DNA from: MED-G82 sp964342675
Lineage (GTDB): Bacteria; Pseudomonadota; Gammaproteobacteria; Magnimaribacterales; D2472
Reading direction: 5' to 3'
Assembly: GCA_964342675.1 (NCBI GenBank)
Contig: CAYFFR010000022.1
Location: 1 to 23,606, forward strand
Length of the DNA: 23,606 nt
Positions 1-7,411 of the stretch are shown here, piece after piece. The position numbers and the translations under genes were made by a program. The notes below the pieces were generated by a model. It saw nothing but the letters and a program-made list of their open reading frames with translations. It was not told where the DNA came from and did not search any database. The first letter of the stretch is position 1. The number at the start of each line of letters is the position of its first letter.

Positions 1-186
1 GGTGGGTTTATAGGCAGTTTGGGCCACCTAATAACAAGATTGGGCGGGGGTGCAGTTGTTGTAATCATGACAGGCGCATTTATTCTCGCTCATGGCGATT
101 GGTTTATCACTCAAAAATTATTTATGAGTGAGCAAATCTTCTTATTTGCTCTAGGTCTTTATTTTGCAATAAAAGGGAACAAATAA
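1..186 (+). CDS. DoxX-like membrane protein, 3' end only
   Basis: The window opens inside an open frame that ends at TAA 184-186, giving the last 61 residues of a hydrophobic protein. It shows a Gly-rich turn (GGFIGSLGHLITRLGGG), a membrane segment with VVVIMTGAFILAHGDWF, then a final hydrophobic helix (IFLFALGLYFAIKGNK). The His near the end of the third helix and the short Gly-Asn-Lys tail after the last helix look like the C-terminal half of the DoxX family of small four-helix membrane proteins. That assignment rests on pattern only, because the N-terminal half is missing. The stop lies just before the Fur-box promoter of the next gene, so the two are probably separate transcription units. 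Confidence 0.6.
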   Translation, partial: GGFIGSLGHLITRLGGGAVVVIMTGAFILAHGDWFITQKLFMSEQIFLFALGLYFAIKGNK

Positions 187-189
187 TAC

Positions 190-218
190 TTGTAAAACTA
201 AATGAGAATGATTATCAT
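190..218 (+). promoter_or_regulatory. Probable sigma70 promoter of the TonB receptor gene
   Basis: A -35-like TTGTAA (190-195) and a -10-like TATCAT (213-218) are separated by exactly 17 nt. The -10 lies inside the Fur box described separately, the usual geometry for iron repression. The predicted start is near 225, leaving a leader of roughly 58 nt before the ATG at 283. Confidence 0.6.
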
Positions 219-231
219 TATCATTCTCATT
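201..231. promoter_or_regulatory. Fur box (iron-responsive operator)
   Basis: The core GATTATCATTATCATT matches the Fur consensus GATAATGATAATCATTATC, and flanks AATGAGAAT and ATTCTCATT extend the symmetry. Over 31 nt, 14 of the 15 symmetric base pairs are complementary. Its place over the -10 of a siderophore-type receptor gene fits repression by Fur when iron is plentiful and derepression on iron starvation. The extended symmetry could hold overlapping Fur dimers. Confidence 0.9.
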
Positions 232-282
232 AAGGATATATCTATTCATCCTCTATGAGATTTTTAATCATGGAGAAAAAAT

Positions 283-2397
283 ATGGATATTTATTTGAAA
301 TCAAAGAATGCTTGGGTCAGTCAAGCCATAGGATTTAAGAGTTTTATTTGTTATATAACTCTTTGTCTCGGTATTCTCATCTCACCAGCTGTCATAGCAG
401 ACGATGAAGAAATAGAAGAAGTTGTTGTTAAAGGCAACGTTCTTTACTCTGATCAAGTTAATGCATTAAAAACACCAGTTCCAGTTATAGATGTACCACA
501 ATCTGTATCCATTGTTACAGATGATGATATTCGCAAACAAGGCTTTAGAGAATTAGGAGATATTGTTCGTTACACTCCAGGAGTAAACACTTCACAGGGC
601 GAAGGTCATCGTGATTCAGTAGTCTTTAGAGGCGTGAGATCAACTGCAGATTTTTATCTTGATGGCGTCAGAGACGATGTGCAGTATTATCGTTCTTTAT
701 ATAACGTTGAGCAGGTAGAGGTTTTGAGAGGGCCGAATGCATTGCTATTTGGTAGAGGTGGCACGGGTGGTATTATCAATCGAGTTACTAAAAAAGCAGT
801 TCTTGGAGAAGAGTTTGGCTCATTTGATCTTGGTGCTGATAGTTTTGGAGCCACTGATATTGCCGCTGACTATAACTTTCAAACCTCTGATGATGCGGCT
901 ATGCGTATAAATTTTCATAGTGATGCTTTAGAGAACCATAGGGACCACTATGATGGTGATCGATTAGGCTTTAATCCAACTTTGAAGGTAGCTGTGAGCT
1001 CACAAACAACCTTAGACCTTTCTTATGAATATGCAGATCATGAAAGATTCATTGATAGAGGTGTCCCAACACTTAATGGAGAGCCAGTTGAAGCATTTGA
1101 AAAGATTGTATTTGGTGACCCAGACATAAACCTTACAACATTGAAGGCAAAAATCTTTCGGGCAAACCTCACTCATAAATTTTCAGAGGATAGAAAAGGT
1201 ATCTTATCTGTTCAATCTAGTGATTTTGAGAAAATGTATCGTAATTTGTATGCATCTGGATATGATGGCAATTTAGTTACAATGGATGGTTATTTCGATC
1301 CAACTGAAAGAGAAAACTTTATTGTTTCTGGTAATTTAGTTAATGAGTTTGAAGTTGGATCTTCAACACATACTCTATTATTGGGCGCAGAAGTTATTGA
1401 TACAGAGAACTCTAATCTTCGTTACGACACTTTCTGGATAACAACTAGTGATGATAACGAGATCTTTAATGTAACTAGACCTATGAATTTCACTGTAAAT
1501 TCAACTGGGGTTGCTACCAGTGTTGACTTTACTTCTAAACTAAAGAGCAAAACAGAGTCCGATATTGAAGTTACATCCCTGTACATACAAGATCAAATAG
1601 ATTTAACCGAAAACATTAAGGTAATGTTGGGTGGACGTCTTGATACTTTTGATATAACCGTTCGAGATATCAAGGCTGGAAGTTCTGAATCTAGAGAAGA
1701 TGAAGAATTCTCCCCACGTGCTGGAGTTATATTCAAGCCCCAAGATAATGTTTCACTATATTTCAGTTACAGCGAAAGTTTTTTACCAAGATCAGGAGAG
1801 CAATTTAAAAAGCTCACAGCAAGCGCTGCAAGACTAGACCCAGATGTATTTGAAAGTACTGAGGTTGGAGTGAAGTGGGCTATTTCACCTGACCTGAGTT
1901 TTACAGCGAGTTACTTTGACAGTGAACAAACTCAAGCAGTACGTGATAGCGTAACAGGCGAGGGCTCAGAAATAGTTGGATTACAAGTCGATGGTATTGA
2001 GCTAGAGCTCAAAGGTAATTTAAATGATAGATTATCGGTTGCTTTAGGCTACAGTTCCCTAGATGGTAAGACTAGCTCCGGTGGTGAACCTCGCGAGATT
2101 CCAGATAATACTCTTTCATTATTTGCTACTTATGCAGTAAATGATAGGTTTGGCTGGGCTATAGGCTTTACTCAACAAGGCGAATCAAACATTAGCAATA
2201 ATAAGCCAGGCCTTATACTACCGGATTACACAAGAGTTGATTTTGCTGCATATTATGATATTTCTGAGGATTTAAGCATTCAATTCAATGTTGAGAACTT
2301 AACCGATGAGTTATATTTCCCGCATTCACACAGTACTCATCAGGCTTCAGTAGGCGAGCCTATGAATACAAGAATATCAATAAGGAGGAAATTCTAA
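283..2397 (+). CDS. TonB-dependent siderophore receptor
   Basis: This 704-residue outer-membrane receptor probably imports a ferric chelate using energy from TonB-ExbBD. The start is supported by GGAGA at 272-276, 6 nt before the ATG. A signal peptide with a rather long n-region runs to about residue 39 (SPAVIA before DDEE). A TonB box, EEVVVKG, sits at 45-51. The plug domain spans about 66-172 and includes VPQSVSIVTDDDI and the conserved VEVLRGPNALLFGRGG. The rest is a beta-barrel with the usual late motif FNVENLTDELYF and a C-terminal Phe for outer-membrane insertion. The length and the FhuA/FpvA-like plug fit the TonB-siderophore receptor class. The ligand cannot be read from sequence; the Fur box argues for iron (a siderophore or other ferric complex) rather than sugar or B12. 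No siderophore synthesis or ABC uptake genes adjoin it. Confidence 0.93.
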   Translation: MDIYLKSKNAWVSQAIGFKSFICYITLCLGILISPAVIADDEEIEEVVVKGNVLYSDQVNALKTPVPVIDVPQSVSIVTDDDIRKQGFRELGDIVRYTPGVNTSQGEGHRDSVVFRGVRSTADFYLDGVRDDVQYYRSLYNVEQVEVLRGPNALLFGRGGTGGIINRVTKKAVLGEEFGSFDLGADSFGATDIAADYNFQTSDDAAMRINFHSDALENHRDHYDGDRLGFNPTLKVAVSSQTTLDLSYEYADHERFIDRGVPTLNGEPVEAFEKIVFGDPDINLTTLKAKIFRANLTHKFSEDRKGILSVQSSDFEKMYRNLYASGYDGNLVTMDGYFDPTERENFIVSGNLVNEFEVGSSTHTLLLGAEVIDTENSNLRYDTFWITTSDDNEIFNVTRPMNFTVNSTGVATSVDFTSKLKSKTESDIEVTSLYIQDQIDLTENIKVMLGGRLDTFDITVRDIKAGSSESREDEEFSPRAGVIFKPQDNVSLYFSYSESFLPRSGEQFKKLTASAARLDPDVFESTEVGVKWAISPDLSFTASYFDSEQTQAVRDSVTGEGSEIVGLQVDGIELELKGNLNDRLSVALGYSSLDGKTSSGGEPREIPDNTLSLFATYAVNDRFGWAIGFTQQGESNISNNKPGLILPDYTRVDFAAYYDISEDLSIQFNVENLTDELYFPHSHSTHQASVGEPMNTRISIRRKF

Positions 2398-2416
2398 CTC
2401 AATAATTAAATCACGA

Positions 2417-2468
2417 GAGCTACTCCTACACATCCCTTTATTAAGTGTTTAGGTCAGTGGAGTAGCTC
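2417..2468. repeat. Inverted repeat, 10-bp arms with 32-nt loop
   Basis: GAGCTACTCC (2417-2426) is exactly complementary to GGAGTAGCTC (2459-2468). A nested short pairing, ACAC (2428-2431) with GTGT (2445-2448), could extend the stem. It begins 19 nt after the receptor stop codon. It could stabilise the mRNA 3' end or act as an imperfect terminator, but no T-run follows, so an intrinsic terminator is not supported. Confidence 0.5.
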
Positions 2469-2668
2469 AGAGTGAATCAGTTTTCCAATTAAGGTTGCTT
2501 TGATTGTGAGTTACTAGCTTTATCCCCTTGAATTAGACGCTCCCTCGCCATTGAGGGGCTTAGGAAGTTTACATCAGAGTGGCCTTAATATGGAATATAT
2601 CGACTCTCATCGATTAGATATAACCTATGCAACCGCATAATTAATATTTCTTTTCAATTTATATTTAG

Positions 2669-2674
2669 TACAAT
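2669..2674 (+). promoter_or_regulatory. Probable -10 element of tRNA-Ala
   Basis: TACAAT matches TATAAT at five of six positions and lies 12 nt before the first base of the tRNA, giving a predicted leader of about 5 nt. No good -35 is visible 16-18 nt upstream. The stretch just after it (CACCTCG) is GC-rich, as at growth-rate-controlled stable-RNA promoters. Confidence 0.4.
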
Positions 2675-2686
2675 GTATCACCTCGT

Positions 2687-2762
2687 GGGGCTATAGCTCA
2701 GCTGGGAGAGCGTCTGGTTTGCAACCAGAAGGTCCGCGGTTCGATCCCGCGTAGCTCCACCA
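2687..2762 (+). tRNA. tRNA-Ala (anticodon UGC)
   Basis: A complete 76-nt cloverleaf. The acceptor stem GGGGCTA/TAGCTCC includes the G3:U70 wobble pair that is the identity mark of tRNA-Ala. The D-arm is GCTC-AGCTGGGA-GAGC. The anticodon arm is TCTGG-TTTGCAA-CCAGA with anticodon TGC, and the T-arm is CGCGG-TTCGATC-CCGCG. The discriminator is A and the CCA is encoded (2760-2762). Ala-UGC genes often sit in rRNA spacers; this one stands alone, with a protein-coding start only 7 nt downstream, so tRNA and mRNA are probably made as one transcript. Confidence 0.97.
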
Positions 2763-2769
2763 TGTAGTT

Positions 2770-4020
2770 ATGAGATATTTATTAATCATCTTTATATCCC
2801 TGGCAGGTTTTTTGTCAGCAGACATTTTATTAAGGCCAAACTATATTCTTGATGTAAACACTGGTGAGCTTTATAAAGGAGAAATCCTAATTAAAGATGG
2901 CATCATTGATAGGATTGGAAAGAATATAGCCTCAAAAACTAAAGCAGAGGTCATCGACCTTCCAGATATAATCATTTTACCCGGTTTAATGGATACCCAT
3001 GTGCACTTAATCGGCAATACTGAAGCTAAGGGCTATGAGGGCATCAGCGATTCATCTTATTTATCAACTATATACGGAGTAATAAACGCTAAAAAAACCT
3101 TAAATGCTGGATTTACAACTGTAAGAAATGTAGGGGCAGGGAGATATACAGATGTTGCATTAAAAAAAGCCATTCAGAGAGGTATTGTTGATGGTCCAGA
3201 CATGTTTGTTTCTGGACCAGCGCTCGGGATTACTGGAGGTCATTGTGATAATAATTTAATGCCATATGAGACAAGCATACCTAGTGAAGGTGTTGCAGAT
3301 TCTCCTTGGGAAGCTAGAAAGAAAGTTCGAGCAAATAGAAAGTTTGGAGCAGACCTTATTAAGTTTTGCGCAACCGGAGGCGTCATGTCTAGAAATACAG
3401 ATGTTAATGCTAAACAGTTCACATACGAAGAAATGGCAGCAATTGTTGATGAAGCTCATAATCATGGTATGAAGGTTGCAGCGCACGCACATGGTCTTGA
3501 AGGTATTAGAACAGCTATACATGCTGGCGTTGACTCAATTGAGCATTCAAGCTTCATTGATGAAGCTACAATAAAGCTTGCAATTGATAAAGGTGTTTTC
3601 TTATCTATGGATATTTATGTATCAGATTATATCCTTGGTGAGGGAGCAGAGAAAGGAATTTTAGAAGAGTCACTTGCGAAAGAGCGGACAGTAGGAAGAA
3701 AACAAAGAGAGAATTTTAAGAAAGCTGTTGATCTGGGTGCCAAGATAACTTTTGGAACTGATGCAGGAATTTTTGATCATGGCACTAATGCAAAACAATT
3801 TTCATATATGGTGCGATGGGGTATGACACCAATACAAGCTATACAGGCTGCAACTATAAATGCAGCTGATCTCATAGGTGTTGCAGATAGAAAGGGTAAA
3901 ATTGTTGGTGGTTTTGATGCAGATCTTATAGGAGTTAGTCAAAACCCCCTAAAAAAAATTGATGCTCTTGAAGATGTAGATTTTGTTATGAAATCAGGAA
4001 AAATTATTAAACTACCCTAA
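2770..4020 (+). CDS. Exported metal-dependent amidohydrolase
   Basis: A 416-residue member of the amidohydrolase superfamily, in the branch related to imidazolonepropionase and to peptidases cleaving Xaa-Pro or Xaa-Arg dipeptides. A short signal peptide (MRYLLIIFISLAGFLSA) suggests a periplasmic enzyme. Metal ligands are visible in order: H77 and H79 (DTHVHL), K198 (LIKFCATGG, likely the carboxylated bridging lysine), H239 (AAHAHG), H259 (IEHSS) and D331 (GTDAG). The C-terminal composite sandwich domain with GGFDADLI is intact. A dipeptidase role is the best guess; the exact substrate is unknown. The ATG lies 7 nt after the tRNA CCA and has no Shine-Dalgarno; the fit of the signal peptide to this ATG supports the start. 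The shikimate-kinase-like gene follows after 16 nt. Confidence 0.87.
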   Translation: MRYLLIIFISLAGFLSADILLRPNYILDVNTGELYKGEILIKDGIIDRIGKNIASKTKAEVIDLPDIIILPGLMDTHVHLIGNTEAKGYEGISDSSYLSTIYGVINAKKTLNAGFTTVRNVGAGRYTDVALKKAIQRGIVDGPDMFVSGPALGITGGHCDNNLMPYETSIPSEGVADSPWEARKKVRANRKFGADLIKFCATGGVMSRNTDVNAKQFTYEEMAAIVDEAHNHGMKVAAHAHGLEGIRTAIHAGVDSIEHSSFIDEATIKLAIDKGVFLSMDIYVSDYILGEGAEKGILEESLAKERTVGRKQRENFKKAVDLGAKITFGTDAGIFDHGTNAKQFSYMVRWGMTPIQAIQAATINAADLIGVADRKGKIVGGFDADLIGVSQNPLKKIDALEDVDFVMKSGKIIKLP

Positions 4021-4036
4021 AGATTATTTATAGACC

Positions 4037-4540
4037 ATGACTTCTTCAATTCCATCGATATCTTTGATTGGTATGGCAGGCGCTGGTAAAACAACCATTG
4101 GATCATCTCTGGCTACCTTACTTAATTATTCTTTTATTGATAGCGATAAGCTATTAGAAGAGTCGCAAGGATTATCCTTACAAGACATTCTTGAAAAACA
4201 TGGTTATCAAGGACTTAGATCTATTGAAGCAGAGGTTATTTTAAGCATTCATTTAAATAATACTGTCCTAGCAACTGGAGGCAGTATTGTATATAGCTCT
4301 GAAGCAATGGATCACCTCAAGGCATCCAGTAAGATTATTTTTCTTTCTATAGACTTTGCAGAGATAACAGAAAGATCCATAGACTTTACAAATAGAGGGT
4401 TTGCCAAACACCCAGATCAATCTGTCGAGGAAGCCTATAATGAAAGACAAGCATTATATAAAAAGTATGCTGATTATATTGTTTCAAATCAGTCTTCTAA
4501 AGAGGAATGCCTAGAAGCTATTATGAACTTACTAACTTAG
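4037..4540 (+). CDS. Shikimate-kinase-like P-loop kinase
   Basis: 167 residues, the usual length of shikimate kinase, which phosphorylates shikimate in the chorismate pathway. The Walker A GMAGAGKTT is at residues 12-20. The DSD pair (D35, D37) and R61 match the shikimate-binding positions. R120 in the lid and R137 in NERQALY match the adenine- and shikimate-contacting arginines. Two departures: the third Gly of the usual GGG substrate loop is Ser (ATGGS, residues 79-83), and the lid reads NRGFA instead of the common RPLL. It could be a divergent AroK or a relative with another substrate; no aroB adjoins it. It has no Shine-Dalgarno, and a -10-like TATTTA (4025-4030) lies 6 nt before the ATG. 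Its 3' end overlaps the converging hydroxylase gene by 20 bp. Confidence 0.75.
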   Translation: MTSSIPSISLIGMAGAGKTTIGSSLATLLNYSFIDSDKLLEESQGLSLQDILEKHGYQGLRSIEAEVILSIHLNNTVLATGGSIVYSSEAMDHLKASSKIIFLSIDFAEITERSIDFTNRGFAKHPDQSVEEAYNERQALYKKYADYIVSNQSSKEECLEAIMNLLT

Positions 4541-5774
4541 GTTTTTGTTTGTCAATTCGAAGAAGCTTTATACCACAAACATAGATAATATTTAGGTATG
4601 CATGAATTAATATGAAGTTAGTTGCTAATAGACCACCAAATAAATCTACATTCATCAATAGAACAGTCACAACCAGTACAGACCTCAATAACTCACACAA
4701 TAAAGTGTAGCTACTGTTGACAAAGGCTAAGGATATTATAGTTGAGGAAGCTATCAAAATAACTCCAAAAATTGCTGTTTGGAGATAGCCCTGATCGGGA
4801 AGCGTAAAGAATATTACTAGGGTAATTGGTGATAAGCTAATGCTTTGGATCCATGCAAATAATTTGAGATACGTAGGAATAATTGGATTGTATTTGTCAT
4901 AAAAGTCAATATTTTCAGGGTTGCTAGGAAATCTTTTTGAGACATCATGTGGACGCCATCTTGTTGGGGCATACCATACCCGCATTTTGTCTTTCCAGTT
5001 TTTTGTGAATATGCTGTCTCTTATTATCCCAAAGAAGACCTCAATATTAGCCCAGATGGGGTTCCAGCTCCTTAAAGCTTTGACTGTGCCATAAGTAGGC
5101 TTAAGGTCATCTCTTTCTTCCTTGAATGTACCGAACCATCTATCAAACAAGATAAACACTCCACCATAATTTGCATCAATATATTCTGGGTTTTTAGCAT
5201 GATGGATTCGATGGTTAGATGGCGTAATAAATATTTTTTCATACCAACCAAGCTTAGGTATGTGTTCTGTATGGACCCAAAACTGATAGATGAGATTCAA
5301 ACCACCCACAGTGATAAAGACCTCTCCAGGAATTCCAACTATAAACATTGGCATAAAGAATATCCATTTGAGTAAGAACCCTGAGCTTGTTTGTCTTAGA
5401 GCAGTTGCAAGATTAAATTCTTCGCCATGATGATGGACGACATGAGTTGCCCATAAGAATTTTATTTCATGAGATAGTCTATGCATCCAGTAATATAGAA
5501 AATCATAGAATACAAAGGCAAATATCCATGTAAATGCTGAGTTTGTTGGTAATAACTTAAGGTTCCAGTAACTTGCAGCATAGGCAAATGCTGCACCTTG
5601 CAACCCTAGATTTAATATAGTTGGGAATCTACTTATAAGGCCAATATTAATGCTAGTGATTGCATCATTTAATCTGTAGTTATTCTTACCTTTAATGTAT
5701 CCATAAATGAGCTCTATTCCTATCAATAAAAAGAAAAAAGGAATCGCTAGAAAGATTAGAAAAGATTTATCCAT
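4521..5774 (-). CDS. Sterol desaturase / fatty acid hydroxylase family membrane protein
   Basis: A 417-residue integral membrane di-iron oxygenase of the fatty acid hydroxylase superfamily (also containing sterol desaturases and alkylglycerol monooxygenase). The eight-histidine pattern is clear: HRLSH (98-102), HVVHHH (111-116), the H168/H171 region (VHTEH) and HRIHH (188-192). Several hydrophobic helices flank it, at about 5-25, 52-68, 80-96, 135-165 and three or four more in the C-terminal 120 residues. The extended hydrophobic C-terminal part resembles the alkylglycerol-monooxygenase-like branch more than short sterol desaturases. The substrate is unknown but probably a membrane lipid. The start at 5774 gives a normal first helix. 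A -10-like TACAAA lies 6 nt upstream with no Shine-Dalgarno. Confidence 0.88.
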   Translation of the reverse strand: MDKSFLIFLAIPFFFLLIGIELIYGYIKGKNNYRLNDAITSINIGLISRFPTILNLGLQGAAFAYAASYWNLKLLPTNSAFTWIFAFVFYDFLYYWMHRLSHEIKFLWATHVVHHHGEEFNLATALRQTSSGFLLKWIFFMPMFIVGIPGEVFITVGGLNLIYQFWVHTEHIPKLGWYEKIFITPSNHRIHHAKNPEYIDANYGGVFILFDRWFGTFKEERDDLKPTYGTVKALRSWNPIWANIEVFFGIIRDSIFTKNWKDKMRVWYAPTRWRPHDVSKRFPSNPENIDFYDKYNPIIPTYLKLFAWIQSISLSPITLVIFFTLPDQGYLQTAIFGVILIASSTIISLAFVNSSYTLLCELLRSVLVVTVLLMNVDLFGGLLATNFILIHAYLNIIYVCGIKLLRIDKQKPKLVSS

Positions 5775-5831
5775 AAAATATTTGTAATTACTTTAAAAGC
5801 AAGATTGTAATTTTAGCGTTAAAATTAACCT

Positions 5832-6611
5832 ATGAAAATAGCTGTTGTAAGTGGGGGCTTTGATCCCATACATTCTGGGCACATAGCTTATTTAAAGGCA
5901 GCGTCTTTAATTGGCGATAAGTTAGTTGTAGCTTTGAACAGCGATTCTTGGCTAAAAGAAAAAAAAGGCAAAGCATTCATGCCTTTTCCTGAACGAAAAA
6001 TTATATTAGAAAATCTCAATATGGTAGATCACGTCATTGATTTTGAGGATGATGAACATGGGAGTTGTTGCTTAGGTCTTGAAAAGATTAAATCTATTTA
6101 TTCTAAGGATACTATTATTTTTTGTAATGGTGGCGATAGGAATGATACTAATATTCCAGAAAGAAATGTTGATGGTATAAGCTTTGAATTCAATGTTGGA
6201 GGCAATAAGAAAGCTAATTCATCAAGCTCTATCTTAAAGAATTGGCAATATGAATCTGAAGATAGGGTCTGGGGAAAGTTTCATAGTCTTTTTAGAGATA
6301 AAAGACTCAATGTTAAGGAGCTTATTATTTTTCCGGAGCAGGGCATGAGCTTTCAAAGACATTTCCATCGGAATGAAATATGGTTTGTAAGTAGGGGAAG
6401 CTGTATCGTTAAATATAGTTCCGGTGATCCAGAGGATGCGGAAGAAGTAAGCCTAAATACAGAATCATCTTTTCATGTTAAACAAGGAGACTGGCATCAG
6501 ATAATTAATCGCAGCTCAGAACCTTGTCATATTATTGAAATCCAATATGGCGATAAGACTTCAGAAGAAGATATTGAAAGACTTGCATATTATGAACCTA
6601 ATCAAACTTAA
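5832..6611 (+). CDS. Cytidylyltransferase-like / mannose-6-P-isomerase-like cupin fusion
   Basis: A 259-residue two-domain protein. Residues 1-138 are an HxGH nucleotidyltransferase fold: SGGFDPIHSGH (7-17, HxGH 14-17), LNSDSWLKEKKG (35-46) and a late SSSSILKNW (130-138) like the ISSSxxR/K motif. It resembles the nucleotidyltransferase part of RfaE/HldE and glycerol-3-phosphate cytidylyltransferases. Residues 150-259 are a cupin like the C-terminal domain of ManC: QRHFHRNEIWFVSRGS (H177, H179, E182 as metal ligands), H222, then IIEIQYGDKTSEEDIER, matching the end of type II phosphomannose isomerases. It probably activates a sugar or polyol phosphate for surface glycan synthesis; the substrate is not visible. 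No Shine-Dalgarno; TAAAAT (5820-5825) lies 6 nt before the ATG. The end overlaps the converging kinase gene by 4 bp. Confidence 0.82.
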   Translation: MKIAVVSGGFDPIHSGHIAYLKAASLIGDKLVVALNSDSWLKEKKGKAFMPFPERKIILENLNMVDHVIDFEDDEHGSCCLGLEKIKSIYSKDTIIFCNGGDRNDTNIPERNVDGISFEFNVGGNKKANSSSSILKNWQYESEDRVWGKFHSLFRDKRLNVKELIIFPEQGMSFQRHFHRNEIWFVSRGSCIVKYSSGDPEDAEEVSLNTESSFHVKQGDWHQIINRSSEPCHIIEIQYGDKTSEEDIERLAYYEPNQT

Positions 6612-7411
6612 AATAAGCTAGCACCAACCGCATTACAGTACTCTCGATCTTTTGCATACTTACCCTCAATACCAGCTAGCCTAAGTCTTGTGTTTATTCC
6701 AGCTTGAACATTTGAAAGTAGAGAGGTTCTACCAATAAAGAAGACCTGATTTGTTTTAATCAAAAATGCATTTAAGTATGCCATGGTTCCAATGACCTCC
6801 CCGACCATATTACATACACTAGATGATAAATTCTCCATCGTATTTAAATCACTACTTTTTGATTGACCAAAATTTACTGCAGTTTCATCGGTCCCTAGAT
6901 TACCAATTTTATTTACGACATCACCTATTAATAGATCAACCTTAGATCGGTCTCCTTTGTTAGCAAATTCATTAATTTCATAACCATTAGAATTATTAAA
7001 TAGAATATGACCCAATCCCTCTAACATACCTCCACCAACAGCAATACCGCCTAAGTGAACTATTTCACTATCTTTTACTGCTACGAGGGCAGTACCAGTG
7101 CCAGCACTAACGATTAAAGATGGATCATTCAATTCATATATTTGTTCAGCACCGGTACCTATCGCATCAATTTCATTAATATGGTTTATTTTGATTTTAT
7201 TATAAGTGTTTGGTAGCTCACTGGACTTACCACCAGTAACGTTGATGCTTTTACACTCAGCTAGATTAATTGATGCAGAGCTTAATTCCTTAAAAATCTT
7301 TGATAAATCTTCTTGGATATCAATTGACGGAAAAGATAAATATGTAAATTTTTTTCTATCGTTTATTGCAATATCAGTATTGGTAATACCAAAATCTATT
7401 CCAATTTTCAT
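6608..7411 (-). CDS. Type II pantothenate kinase-like protein
   Basis: 267 residues of the acetate/sugar kinase/Hsp70/actin fold. Evidence: the N-terminal phosphate loop GIDFGITNTDI, TGGKSSELP, the INEIDAIGTGAEQI segment with E80 as likely catalytic base, SAGTGTALV (102-110), GGIAVGGGMLEGLG (121-134) and KVDLLIGDVV (157-166). This order and the DLLIGD motif are those of type II pantothenate kinase (CoaW of Staphylococcus, eukaryotic PanK), which makes 4'-phosphopantothenate in CoA synthesis. Gammaproteobacteria more often use type I CoaA or type III CoaX. The ATG directly follows the TAA of the M1 peptidase (TAAATG), so it is translationally coupled to it. A kinase of a related but different substrate cannot be excluded. 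Confidence 0.8.
   Translation of the reverse strand: MKIGIDFGITNTDIAINDRKKFTYLSFPSIDIQEDLSKIFKELSSASINLAECKSINVTGGKSSELPNTYNKIKINHINEIDAIGTGAEQIYELNDPSLIVSAGTGTALVAVKDSEIVHLGGIAVGGGMLEGLGHILFNNSNGYEINEFANKGDRSKVDLLIGDVVNKIGNLGTDETAVNFGQSKSSDLNTMENLSSSVCNMVGEVIGTMAYLNAFLIKTNQVFFIGRTSLLSNVQAGINTRLRLAGIEGKYAKDREYCNAVGASLF

Larger units (their letters stand above)
2398..2686. other. Gene-free spacer between receptor and tRNA-Ala
   Basis: No convincing coding frame spans these 289 nt on either strand. It contains a 10-bp perfect inverted repeat (listed separately), a small hairpin CCCTC-6 nt-GAGGG at 2542-2557 without a T-run, and a -10-like TACAAT just before the tRNA. The stretch around 2456-2475 shares TAGCTCAG with the D-arm of the tRNA that follows but does not fold as a full tRNA. 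The segment 2520-2560 is more GC-rich than the surrounding spacer, which may mean a decayed gene or structured RNA; I cannot tell which. Confidence 0.5.

Noticed and set aside
2456..2480. A second, partial tRNA (D-arm-like TAGCTCAG block)
   Set aside because: No matching acceptor, anticodon or T-arm can be folded around it; kept only as a remark about the spacer.
2542..2557. Hairpin CCCTC-6 nt-GAGGG as an intrinsic terminator for the TonB receptor gene
   Set aside because: Only 5 bp, 145 nt after the stop codon and not followed by a run of T on either strand.
2735..2765. Integration site (att) at the tRNA-Ala 3' end
   Set aside because: I found no direct repeat of the tRNA 3' segment elsewhere in the window and no integrase gene next to it; the integrase-like piece in gltD is 18 kb away.
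3240..3522. Open frames on both strands inside the amidohydrolase gene
   Set aside because: They lie wholly within a well-supported gene containing its metal ligands and show no family features.
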